A DNA stretch of 64,000 nucleotides from Acanthococcus lagerstroemiae. Lineage: Eukaryota; Arthropoda; Insecta; Hemiptera; Eriococcidae. The notes beneath the pieces are model-generated. The model saw only the letters and a list, made by a program, of their open reading frames with translations. It was not told the origin of the DNA and did no database searches. The DNA is taken from contig CM063110.1 in NCBI GenBank assembly GCA_031841125.1, forward strand, positions 58,379,946-58,443,945, written 5' to 3'. Numbering within the stretch: position 1 is the stretch's first letter; each line of letters begins with the position of its first letter. Below, in pieces: positions 23,331-33,813 of the stretch. The position numbers and the translations under genes are program-made.

Positions 23331-25453
23331 TGAACATGAAAATGCTCATACCTTTTCTGTAATGAGGAGTCAGCTGTTGATTACGTCCTCTCGACCGGAG
23401 ATTAGTATCCAAATTCATTGTGACACAATAGTCCGGTCATTAGCGACCATTAAGCCCGTATAATCATGCATTTTGTGCACGAAAGTATTCTTTCAGCACA
23501 AGTGTTCAGGGGACTTCACTCCTTTAATTCCCGAGGTGCGCATTGAGAAAATTTAAAGTTGATGACTTTGATAAGAGGAAGGAGGGGTTATAGAACCCAA
23601 ATTTGTTTTGGTTTTTTTCAAAACCCTGGGGTCTGTTTCATAAATAGTTGAGCGCAAAAATGTTCGTCGTGAAGTTTCACAGCACCTGTCTGTAGGCGGT
23701 AGGCGCTATAACATATGTAGAGTCGCACCTCGCTTCACGTCCCATTAAAGTGTGTCCCTTTGTGCTGAAAATAAGTCAATCAAAAAATAATTATATCAGG
23801 TAAATAAACCATATCATGCTGGGGGGGGGAAGGGTTCCTGAATGCCGAATCTAATTTCGCTCTTATTTCGTCTACTACCCCTTATCGAGGTGCCACGGAC
23901 GGCGGTCACTCAGTAAGTTTGAAATATTGGTGCACAAGCCTTTACATCACTTTTAGTGGGTTATCCCTAGATACTGAGCGTTGACACCAGATGGGTCGTA
24001 ACCTGGAAAACTGATGATGAGCAAAAATACTTTTTAGTATCGAAATAAGTGTTAATCAGGTCGCCAAACTCGTTTCTGCAATCATTGTGAGTATAACCCC
24101 TACTCTTAAGGTTCCACGGGGGCTGCATCCTCAGAAATGGTGAATCAGCAGAAACTATCTTCACAGTAGTGATTGTTGGGAACGCAGAGCCCCTTTTTCG
24201 TATGAATTGTTAGTGATTCCAAACCTTTACCCTTGTGCATAACTTGAAAAATTATTAAGTCAAAATTAAGCGCAAAAATAGCCTGGGGAGATCAAAATAA
24301 TCCTCAAGATTCTGTCTCCTGTACAATTTTTTAGATTATTTTGGGAGGAGGGGAGTCTCCTGTACAATTCTTTAGATTATTGGGAGGAGGGGAATGATTT
24401 TAGAGGGCTTGAGAGGGGTTACTCTGCAGAACTACCTTCAGCAATATTGGAATAAGGGTTTTTGGCCGTCGAATTACTTTTTGATATATAATCTCGAGTG
24501 TAACTCCTACCTCATCTGCAGCATCACAGCAAGTTAAAACCTGGGTTATACTGTACCAGATTTAGCTGTACTCATTAAATGGACTTCAGAGACAATGAAT
24601 AATTAATTTCCGAATTCAATTTTGTATGTAGTGCACTTTCAACAATACAGGGTATACAGAGCATCACCCCCCCCCCCCAAACTGTAAAATTAATAAGTAA
24701 ATCGATAGGAAAAGAGTCTGAAGTTCAGAGATGAGATTTAAAACAAGTTTGAAGATTTAGAAAATTATTCGCTTGTTACTCTCACTTTTGAAAAGTTTAA
24801 AACAAAAAAAAAAACCTAACCTTAATTTTTATTATTTCGGTGTAGCCTTCCCCCTTCACCTTTAAGTCACATTCTCCGACGCCGGTGACGCTCAATTGAA
24901 TGCCTCACTAGTACTTGTCCTGGGGCTCCTTCTACAATTTCCTATTTTATATCAAAGTTCACAATATCCGGACACTAATTCATTATCACATAGCACCAAG
25001 TTCTTCGTAGGTTTCAATAACTGGTTATTAACGGTTACTTCCTATTTTTTTTAATCCGTATGCAAAGAACAGCCCATCATACACGTGTCTTCAACAAAAT
25101 TTTGGCTCTTTAGGGTTTCATCGTGCAAAATAGTTCTATCTGAGGTAAAAATACGCGTTGAAGGACTTTGAAAAATTTGAAAAGAGACGCAAACATCACC
25201 AAAAGTCTCTTACTATGGGAGAATACTTGTAAACATGCAGATCATCTATATCATCTACTTCGCCACAAAAAATTAAAATAGAACTCTAAGTAAAAAACCT
25301 TTAATCCCACATTAATGAAATTGTATCTTCTATGTTTGCATACAAAAACTAGACACTCTAAGCTAGAAATTACATACATTGTTCTCTTGAGTAATACGAA
25401 GGAACTATAATAAATGAAAGTAATGTAAGCTTAGAAACTATAAATATTCAGTC
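23331..25453. other. Intergenic DNA 3' of Hsp70, no gene seen
   Basis: No coding exon is supported. A direct duplication is listed separately at 24306-24395. G and C homopolymer runs occur at 23821-23829 and 24667-24678. The 3' end of the Hsp70 transcript should fall in the first few hundred bases left of 25454; a possible ATTAAA signal on the minus strand lies near 25302-25308. Confidence 0.5.
24306..24395. repeat. Direct tandem duplication of about 43 bp
   Basis: The phrase tctcctgtacaatt, then t(c/t)tttagatta and gggaggagggga, is present twice in succession with few differences. Confidence 0.75.
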
Positions 25454-27022
25454 TTAATCAACTTCATCAACGGTCGGCCCTTGACCACCTTGAGCTCCCG
25501 GTTGACCACCTCCAGCTCGATGAATCTTGCTCATCACCGGCGAACATGCACGTTGCAGCTCGTTCAGCTTGTGTTCGTACTCTTCTTTATCAGCCAACGT
25601 ATTGGAATCTAACCACCGCAACGCATTGTCGCATTCTTGACGACAGGAACTCTTCTCAGATTCGGACAGTTTATCTCCGGCTTCGTCTAATGCCTGCTTA
25701 ACGCTGAAAATATAACTCTCCAGCTGATACCTTGCCTGTACTCTACTCTTCTGCTTCTCGTCTTCTTCTCGATATCTTTCGGCATCGTGTACCATCCGAT
25801 CGATCTCCTCTTTGGACAGCCTACCTTTGTCGTTCTTGATAACAATGTTCTTCGTATTACCGGTGCTACTATCCTTCGCAGTCACGTTCAGTATACCATT
25901 AGCGTCCAAGTTGAATGTCACCTCGATCTGTGGAACACCTCGAGGAGCCGGCGGGATACCCGTGAGATCGAACTTTCCCAATAGGTTATTGTCCTTGGTC
26001 ATGGCACGCTCACCTTCGAAAACCTGAATGGTAACTGCAGGCTGATTATCAGCGTACGTAGTGAAGATTTTCGATTGCTTACACGGAATACGGCTGTTCC
26101 TGTCGATCAGCTTGGTCATGACTCCACCGGCGGTCTCAATTCCCAGCGACAGCGGGGCGACATCCACTAACAGCACGTCTTGGATGGCGGAACTAGTATC
26201 TCCGCTAAGTATGGCCGCTTGGATGGCGGCACCGTACGCGACTGCCTCATCCGGGTTGATGGACAGGTTCAGCTGTTTACCGTTGAAGAAATTCTGCAGC
26301 AACTGCTGTATCTTTGGAATGCGAGTCGAACCGCCGACCAGTACTACTTCGTGGATGTCGCTCTTACTCAGCTTGGCGTCTTGCAAAGCCTTTTCGACCG
26401 GGACCAACGTGGAACGGAACAAATCGGAACACAGCTCTTCGAATCGTGCTTTTGAAATCTTCGTGTAGAAGTCAATTCCCGAGTCCAGAGCATCTATCTC
26501 GATGCTCGCTTCGGTAGACGACGATAGCGTTCGTTTCGCACGCTCGGCTGCGGTTCTCAAGCGTCTCAAAGCTCGATGGTTGCTAGAGATGTCACGTCCG
26601 CGTACTTTACCTCCCAGGTAGGTTTCCGCAGTTTCCTTCATTTTGACCAACACCATCGAACTGATTTCCTCCGGCGAGAAGATCTTCTTTTCGCCTTTGA
26701 ATTCAACTTGAATTTTAGGTTTCGAGCCTTCGTTGATGACGGTGAATGGCCAATGCTTCATATCTTGTTGGATTTTCTCATCGTCGAACCTCCTTCCGAT
26801 CAGACGTTTAGCATCGAACACCGTGTTTTTCGGATTCATGGCTACCTGGTTTTTAGCCGCATCGCCGATCAACCGTTCTGTGTCCGTGAATGCGACGTAA
26901 CTCGGAGTTGTTCTATTTCCTTGATCATTGGCGATGATCTCCACTTTACCTTGTTGCCAGACACCGACGCACGAATACGTTGTGCCCAAGTCGATTCCCA
27001 CTGCCGGTATTCTGCTCGACAT
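25454..27022 (-). CDS. Cytosolic Hsp70, inducible type, with internal in-frame deletion in the ATPase domain
   Basis: Hsp70 chaperones use ATP to bind and release unfolded protein. This intronless frame gives 522 residues against about 640 for the family. The N-terminus ([20 protein letters not shown]) and the later blocks ([41 protein letters not shown]) are canonical. The C-terminus ends GPTVDEVD, a variant of the cytosolic EEVD motif that docks TPR co-chaperones. After YLGGKV at residues 135-140 the sequence jumps to [18 protein letters not shown]. About 107 residues of the nucleotide-binding domain are missing, including the NDSQRQATKDAG and DLGGGTFDVS blocks. The frame is intact but ATP hydrolysis should be lost. 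Lack of introns, a TATA box and heat-shock elements upstream indicate a stress-inducible gene. Alternatives are a genuine deletion allele or decaying copy, or an assembly collapse. Confidence 0.95.
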   Translation of the reverse strand: MSSRIPAVGIDLGTTYSCVGVWQQGKVEIIANDQGNRTTPSYVAFTDTERLIGDAAKNQVAMNPKNTVFDAKRLIGRRFDDEKIQQDMKHWPFTVINEGSKPKIQVEFKGEKKIFSPEEISSMVLVKMKETAETYLGGKVRGRDISSNHRALRRLRTAAERAKRTLSSSTEASIEIDALDSGIDFYTKISKARFEELCSDLFRSTLVPVEKALQDAKLSKSDIHEVVLVGGSTRIPKIQQLLQNFFNGKQLNLSINPDEAVAYGAAIQAAILSGDTSSAIQDVLLVDVAPLSLGIETAGGVMTKLIDRNSRIPCKQSKIFTTYADNQPAVTIQVFEGERAMTKDNNLLGKFDLTGIPPAPRGVPQIEVTFNLDANGILNVTAKDSSTGNTKNIVIKNDKGRLSKEEIDRMVHDAERYREEDEKQKSRVQARYQLESYIFSVKQALDEAGDKLSESEKSSCRQECDNALRWLDSNTLADKEEYEHKLNELQRACSPVMSKIHRAGGGQPGAQGGQGPTVDEVD

Positions 27023-27204
27023 CTTGAGTATTGAACACGATCAAATGTACGTGAAACAAGAAAACGGTAACACTTCGCGAATACAACACGAATTCGAATA
27101 ACAATTCGTAACAGTTCGAAAACGCTTTGAAACTTGTAAGATCACGAACCGAATACTTGCACTTGCGTTTATCAAAATCAAACTATGATCGGAGTCGGGT
27201 CCCA

Positions 27205-27225
27205 TCGCGCTTTATATTTATGAAG
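27205..27225 (-). promoter_or_regulatory. TATA box of Hsp70
   Basis: On the minus strand taaatataaag lies about 190 bases upstream of the Hsp70 start codon, covering 27211-27221. This leaves a 5' untranslated leader of roughly 150-160 bases, which is usual for an insect heat-shock gene. Confidence 0.7.
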
Positions 27226-27261
27226 TAAGGTTTCCAGATAACTCTAGTTGAATGCGGTAAG

Positions 27262-27473
27262 TTCTAGACCGGTAGTCAGCGTTCGTATACCTCACTTCTG
27301 CAAGATTGCTGCTTGATTTTCGGTTTCAGCTGATTCGAGAACGACAGGCGCAGGTTCAATTGAATATTATTCAAATTCCTGAGCAATTATTTCCTTGAAA
27401 ATGCGAATAATTTCTACTTTTTACTGCAAATTTTCAGCTTGACTAGAAGGAGCTTGAAAGAACGAGAATTTTC
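27262..27473 (-). promoter_or_regulatory. Heat-shock element cluster upstream of Hsp70
   Basis: Inverted nTTCnnGAAn or nGAAnnTTCn pairs, the core of HSF binding sites, occur at 27334-27341 (ttcgagaa) and 27466-27473 (gaattttc). A partial one is at 27262-27268 (ttctaga). They lie 40-260 bases upstream of the TATA box. Spacing and position suit HSF control, but single two-unit sites arise by chance in AT-rich DNA, so the cluster rather than any one site is the evidence. Confidence 0.55.
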
Positions 27474-28395
27474 GATTGATAACAAAAGAAAATAAACAAA
27501 ACGAAGAAACAAACGAACCGTTAGTGATATCGTGATAAAAATGCTTCAATAATTTAAGAATATATCGAACTCGGAAGGATCAATGATTACATTTATTACG
27601 GAGTCATTTTTTTCTGAGATTTACTTCAGAAAAAAAAAACGTGAAATAGAAGTGTTTTAGAGTCCTTTTTCTCTGTCTCAATTTCAGTCACTTGTGAGTC
27701 TTGGAAAAAGGCTTATAACTACGTGTGTTTTAAGTCTTTCTTTCAGGACCCAATTGAAAATGCTGTGTGTGTATGTGTCTGCTGTTGACCGTGTTGACTT
27801 GCTCGAGCATGACCATTTGACCAATAAATCTTGTAAATTGTAATCCAGCTGTTTGAATTTTGAATTTGAATTTGTTTTAATTTATTTCACGCCAATTCTT
27901 TCGAGTTATCAAGTCTTCCATTAATGGAATTAGTTTCCAACTTGTGCTATAGTATCTTACCGTGTGTCTAAAACTTTACAATTACAGAAAAACTCGGAGA
28001 GAAGGAGCTGAAATTCCCGGAAATCTCAGTATCATAGTGTATCATACCGGTGTAAGTCGCCTTCAGCTACATAACTACTTTCTTCTTATAAATCATTTTG
28101 TAAGATTTGAAATGTGAAGTATAATCAAGAATGCTTCTACAATGAATTACCGTGTCAACTTATTTTACTTTTCATTTGAGTGGTAGCTTCTTGAAGATCA
28201 TATCTGACTTCAAAACAGCGTTTCATTACTGGTAATGTAAAAGATGGATTCTTTCGTCGTTCTAGATATCAAGTCGGAACGTATTCCCTTATAGAAAGGA
28301 GCAGGAATAGTATTCATTTAATAATATAGTAAATAGGAGAACCTGTTCAGATTCTTACTGTATTAACACTTCTGTATTGTTACAGAATCGGCATC

Positions 28396-30849
28396 ATGTC
28401 TCAAACTTGTTTATCCAATTCATTCTCAATAACTGTTCAGTTTGGGTAAGTCTTCGTAGTTATGTACCGGAAATGCACGTGTAGTTGATTGCGAAAATGC
28501 ATCTGAAAGTTGATGCAGTAGTAATCTCCATACATGTTTCAGTTTCTTATTTGCGAATAATATTTTAGATACTTTATTTAGTATTACTCTGTCAGATATA
28601 ATTCTAATGTTGCATTTCTTATTGGTGTGTTAATTTTTCAGAGGAGGGGCAGAATTATTGTTCAATAAAGTGAAAAAACATGACCTGACGTTACCACAAA
28701 AAGAAGAACCATGTTGGTGAACAATGTTAATTTATGATCAGATTTATGCCAAGTATTTAGTATGTCTACCGGTCCCTCGAGTTCCCGGAAATTCTCCCGA
28801 TTTATGAGATATGCGTTCCCTCCCAAAAAAAAGCTCCATTTTGATTGGAAATTTTCCCAAAAATTCTAGTGTGTAACATTTTTTATTTTTTTGAAATACA
28901 GGTGAAAACTGATGAATATTCATTCCAGTTGTATCAAGTCCCCGGGTACCCTAGTTTTAGTTTTCGGGTTCAGTAGACATCCCAATTAATAAAGAAACGA
29001 GATACTTGGCATTCACATGAATTCAGAACAACAGTTCGTAAACTTAGTTATATCGAATGCTTTTCTTTCAGGGACATTGAAATCTCTGATCGCCTGGTTG
29101 AAAGATAATTTATTGACCGAAAAACCAGAATTGTTTGTACATGGAGATAGTATGTAAGTGGAATCTAAATGCTCAGTTTCAGTGTTCTATATTTTTGCTA
29201 GGATTGAACCGTTTTCGTTTTATGTCATAGTACAATTTGTGCGGTGAATGCTAGTCAATAGAGTTACTTTTATTACCTTTGCATTCCTCATACGTAAGAA
29301 CTGTTTTTATGTGAACATATTCTCCCGTTCTATTGGAACTTTGGATTTAGCGGATAGTTTGAAAAACGCGAAAAATAATTGCATTTCATTGTATTGAAAG
29401 TGGAGAACCACGAGGGTCTTCGCGAAATGTCATAGTTATTCGAAGAAAATCGTATTCATCAAATTAACTTGTAAACTGGATTGTGAAGTTCGAACTCACT
29501 ATCTGTACTCATCTGAAGATTTATTTCCTTTTCAGACGACCCGGCATTCTTGTCCTCGTAAATGATCAAGATTGGGAATTGTTGGTAAGTTATTTTATTT
29601 TTCCTTCGCGTTATCTTGATCATTGATTCCTCGTTAAGCTGTAACCATTTTAAACAGAATTCTTCGACCTTGTAACGAAGTGAATATTTCTATTCTGAGC
29701 TTGTTTGCTGATTCCCGTGAGCTTCCTGATGAATTTTTCATAAATTTTCAAGTATGTGGCTGTAGTAATTAGGCCCTTATTGTAATTGAGCAAGTGTGAG
29801 TAATGTAAATGCGGTGACTACTCATTATTGCGATCACTGTTTATTTTCCGATGGCAACCTTCTGTATCAGAGGGAAGAGCAGACAAATTTTCCGACTGAA
29901 GGGTCCCCAGTTTTGCGAGTGGGACGAGCGAAGAAATATTTGAGGTTTTCTTGATGATTTGTCATAAAAGCAGGCAATGATGGGTCTTGGCGTTTTTGAA
30001 TGAATTTTCCCAACTCGAACAGTATTTTTCCAACTTTCCCCAATTGACTACCTAGATTAGGGAGGCTCCGTCCTTCCCCCGTCGCTATATGCCTTCCAGT
30101 TCGAGTGAAACTACTGTGAATTGTCCAAAGTGACTGATCAAGTTAGTTTGGTCGAAACCTGATCAACCTATGATTAACATTTTTGTCCTCTTTCTCGAGA
30201 AGTATCTAAACGTATTAAGTCACCGTGTGTTGTAAAAACCATTTATTAACTCGTGTCCTTTATGTTGCTTACCTACCCAGAAGATATTTTGAAGAAAAAT
30301 TGAGTTCAAAAATACGGTTCAGTTACATAGGCTCGATGCCTCTGCTAGTCTTGTTATGAGGAAATTTGGTTGAAGTGTGCATGCAAGCGGGAGAAGTTGG
30401 ATGACGTAGTCGTTAAATTTAACTACTATACATAAATGCTTATTTTCGACCGACTACTATTTCTTATTCCCCTGGTTCTAGTCTTGATACAGAGTTTTTC
30501 TTAATTCAGTTCCGGTTTGTGATGATATTTCTCATTAAGAAAAATACAATTTGCGTAAACTCGTTTTTTAAACCTTGAAGAGAAATCGAGGAATGTCTTT
30601 CCTAATTCTTCAGAATGGTGTTTTGTTTTCCAAAATTTCTCATTAAAGCTGACGAATTTTCCTGGGTCACACTCATGGTCCTTCTATATTGATTCTGGTT
30701 CACAAATTTCGAAATCCAATCCTCAGACTTCCTTATACAGATTTGTATTAATAGTCTTTCGAATACCTTTGATTTCTTAGGGTGAACTAGAGTACCAATT
30801 AAAAGAAAATGATCATGTCATGTTCATTTCGACTCTTCATGGAGGATAG
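28396..30849 (+). CDS. URM1: Ubiquitin-related modifier 1
   Basis: Urm1 is a ubiquitin-fold sulfur carrier: its C-terminal thiocarboxylate supplies sulfur for 2-thiolation of tRNA wobble uridines, and it can also be conjugated to proteins under oxidative stress. Five exons join in phase: 28396-28445, 28642-28712, 29072-29153, 29536-29584 and 30781-30849, giving 106 residues against about 100 in the family. The protein contains FGGGAELLF, WTLKSLIAWLKDNLL, the hallmark RPGILVLVNDQDWELL and the terminal STLHGG. The Gly-Gly end, which is activated by the E1 Uba4/MOCS3, is intact. The donor after exon 2 is GTTGGT, weaker than the others, but the reading frame and homology leave little doubt. The gene is head to head with Hsp70, with about 1.4 kb between the start codons, so some shared regulation is possible. 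Confidence 0.95.
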
Positions 30850-30944
30850 TAACTTGAAGCTAAAAGTTACTTGCTTTTGTATATTCGTGTGGAGAATGGC
30901 TGCCGACTTCTTCTATATTATTTATGAAATCTGTATTCAAATTA

Positions 30945-30950
30945 AATAAA
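30945..30950 (+). terminator. URM1: Polyadenylation signal of URM1
   Basis: A canonical aataaa hexamer 96 bases past the stop codon, followed by T-rich sequence with ttgtgtcatg about 25 bases on. Confidence 0.7.
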
Positions 30951-30999
30951 CTTCGTTTTTGTATCGTTTGAAGGTTGTGTCATGTTTATCTCCCAAATT

Positions 31000-33810
31000 T
31001 TACAGTCGGGTGTCGAGTGTCTTTTGTTTTCTGCTGAAATGCTACCGTGCTGCCGGAAGATTGTGACCTTTTGGCTGCAAAACTTGGTCCGTAGGTACTA
31101 AATAGTTGTGATTACGTTTTTTTTGATATCGATGTATCTGTTTCCTTTTTCGATAACCGTTATAAAGTGACAAGATTTGCGATATGAAGTTAAATGACGC
31201 CACTTAAAATCATTTTTAATTTCCGAGTCGTGTTCCGATGATAGTCCTATCATGTCACGTACCTTGTCGAGGCTAATAGAAGTAAAAGCTATTTTCTCTG
31301 GTAAATCGTATTTTCGGACGTACCGAGTAAATAATATTGCATCCGCCGCCAAGGTCGTAGCTAGCAAGTATTTTCTGAAAGGGAAGTGTGTAGAGAGCAA
31401 AAATGCTGACTACATACTAAAAAATGTTAGTGAAAACCTTCAAAAAAATGTATTTACTTTCCTAATCTTGTTGACTACTAGAATCTGACAAGTGTCGACT
31501 TTTCAAACAACATTGAGAGGGTGTGACATACCCCCCCCCCCCAACTCGGTTGTTATTTCGACTCTCAGTAAACTGGTTATAAGAGTCTAAATAAGTCTTC
31601 ACGAGTCCTGAGAGTAGACTTCATCCTTCTTTTTTTTTCACAATGGTTACAGAATGAGTGGATAAAAGAGGAGTATTTGGACTTGAACGATTTGCACTGT
31701 TGATTGTTCTTTTATTAGTTCTGGAAATGAAAATACCTTCAACGTATGGCGGTGTTAATTCTTTCCACTCGCCGGATTCTGCGTTGGGCGATGATTTTAG
31801 GAAATTTCCAATGTTCAGCGCGATATCATTCAATTTTTGTCTTGCCGAGGGATGAGGAGCAGTTCTCAAGACTAGCTGAGATAATTCAATTTTCAATGCT
31901 TATGTAAAAACCTTATCGACTCTTCAAACGCGAAGGTTTTCCCGAAGTTATTCAAGACTCGTTGAAACTGTTCAGAATTCGTTTGTGGTTCTCTTTGTGG
32001 CTCTTCCAAGGTTGTTTATGACTTTTTGAAACATATTTTAGACTTTTTAGAATTCTGATAGCTAGTTAACTCGTGTAAGTCTCTAAGAGACTCCTTAAAA
32101 TTAACTGAGACTCTTCAATGCTCATGTAGGATTCATCCCAGACTTTCTCAAATTTTTTAGGCTCTTTGAAATTCATTGCTTGTTCAAAATTTCTTCAAGT
32201 ATTTTTACAACTCAAGGCTAGGCCAAGATTGATAAAATCTCTTCCACACTTGTATAAAACAAGTAAGTAATGCTCTTTGAGATTTCAATTTTTTTTTTTT
32301 TAAAGATTCACAAAGACCATCTGAGACTCATTCGTGTGGTGTTCTATGACTTTTCCGCACTTGTTAGAGACTTCCACTCTTTCAGAATTGAACATGAATT
32401 TTTGAGTACTCTCAAAGCTCTTTAAAACATGAAAAATGACGAAGAAGAATTCAAACTTGAAAGATTTCTCTTGTTGGTAAAAATAATGTTTTTCATGGAG
32501 GAGGGGGGAGGCTTGTCCAAATCCTGAATTCTTTAAGATTCACGAGAATTGATAGAATGAAAACTTCGGCTTGTCAATTTCAAAAATGTTTGCAGTTGAC
32601 AAATTAAGAATTTTGTCTCTGGAGAAACTGGAAGTCCCTCCTCTCTTCCAGTTTTCTGGGAAGGCCGTAGCCAGAAATAGGTATTCCAATTTGAAATTTT
32701 CTATTTCTCGTAAAGTAGTAAGGTCTCTCAGTGAAGCACTTCAGTTACTCCGTATAATGTTGAACATTCATATGTAGCAAGGCCTTGATGTGGGCTTTAT
32801 TTTCTTAAAAATAAATGTAATTTTCTATCTATTTTTAAAAAAGAAAGGACACCGTTTTTCTTAGTGAAAGGGGAAACTGGGTACTCTTCATTCAAAAAAG
32901 AAAAAAAACATAGTCATTTTTTTCTTGAGTGGAAGGTTGCAGTTTAGTTTCCTCGAATAGAAGAAAATAATGAAATTTTTCTCGTTGAGGAAAAAAGAAA
33001 GGTTAATGTTTCTCGTTTTCCGTGAAGGAGAGGGTTCTCTAGTGAAATAATATTCCAAATTTCTCTTTTTTATCCTGTTCACCTCAGTACTTCCTCATTC
33101 CTGATCTTTTCTGTCCAATTGTTTTTCAACATTACCTAAATAGGGACCTCTCCGAACCAGATCTGGGGAATAGCTCGAATATTATTTTATCCGATAGCTC
33201 AGAATATTCAAATACTGGAAGCGACGAAGCAAATTACGTATATCTTCAAAGATATATTTAACAGAAAATCTGTAGGTATACCTAAATAAAATCTAATTCT
33301 TGGTAAATCTCAGAAACATTCAATGAAGAATTCAAGTGCTGCGAAGAAGCAGACAGCTTAATTAAACACTTAATGAAATACTTTGCTAATTTAGAAAATT
33401 TTGCCCACGATTTAAAAAGAAGAATGGACGAAATTCACAAACTTCAGAAATTCGTGAAAACATGTTAATTTTCCTGAATGAAAAGAACTTGTGCCTTTTA
33501 TTGAAAGAAACCCGAATAAATTATTTCATTTCTCGAAATAGATGAAGCATAATATATTCATCCTCCGTGAGGAGAACCTATTCCTGTCCTTAAGCAAGAA
33601 TTCTTTGGATAATTTTCCATGACATAAAAATTTCGCCTCCCAAAAAAAGAATAAAATTGTGAATGAAACCAGCGAGTAAAAGAAAACTGTGCGCTATTGC
33701 CTCAAGTATTTAGTTCAACCTTGACTTTGAGTGTAACTTCAAATTTTTTTACTTTTATTTTCGTTGATATTTTTTGTAAGTAAATTTTTTAAATTAATAA
33801 ATTCTTAAAC
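31000..33810. other. No gene seen; degenerate gactcttcaaa-type repeats
   Basis: From about 31560 to 32420 the plus strand is full of loosely repeated words such as gactcttcaa, gactttttgaaa and gactcgttgaaac, probably a decayed short-period repeat. Two small overlapping frames at 31621-31896 (minus) and 31658-31855 (plus) have no recognised similarity. A C-run is present at 31531-31542. The rest is AT-rich without signal. Confidence 0.45.
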
Positions 33811-33813
33811 CTA

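Noticed and set aside
25454..27022. An intron in Hsp70 explaining the missing residues
   Set aside because: The sequence is continuous in frame across the junction, so residues are absent rather than interrupted. No intron sequence is present to remove.
26576..27034. 152-codon plus-strand frame opposite Hsp70
   Set aside because: A shadow frame created by the codon use of the Hsp70 gene on the other strand.
31098..31400. 100-codon minus-strand frame
   Set aside because: No recognisable domain, no splice links and no compositional signal. It is consistent with chance.
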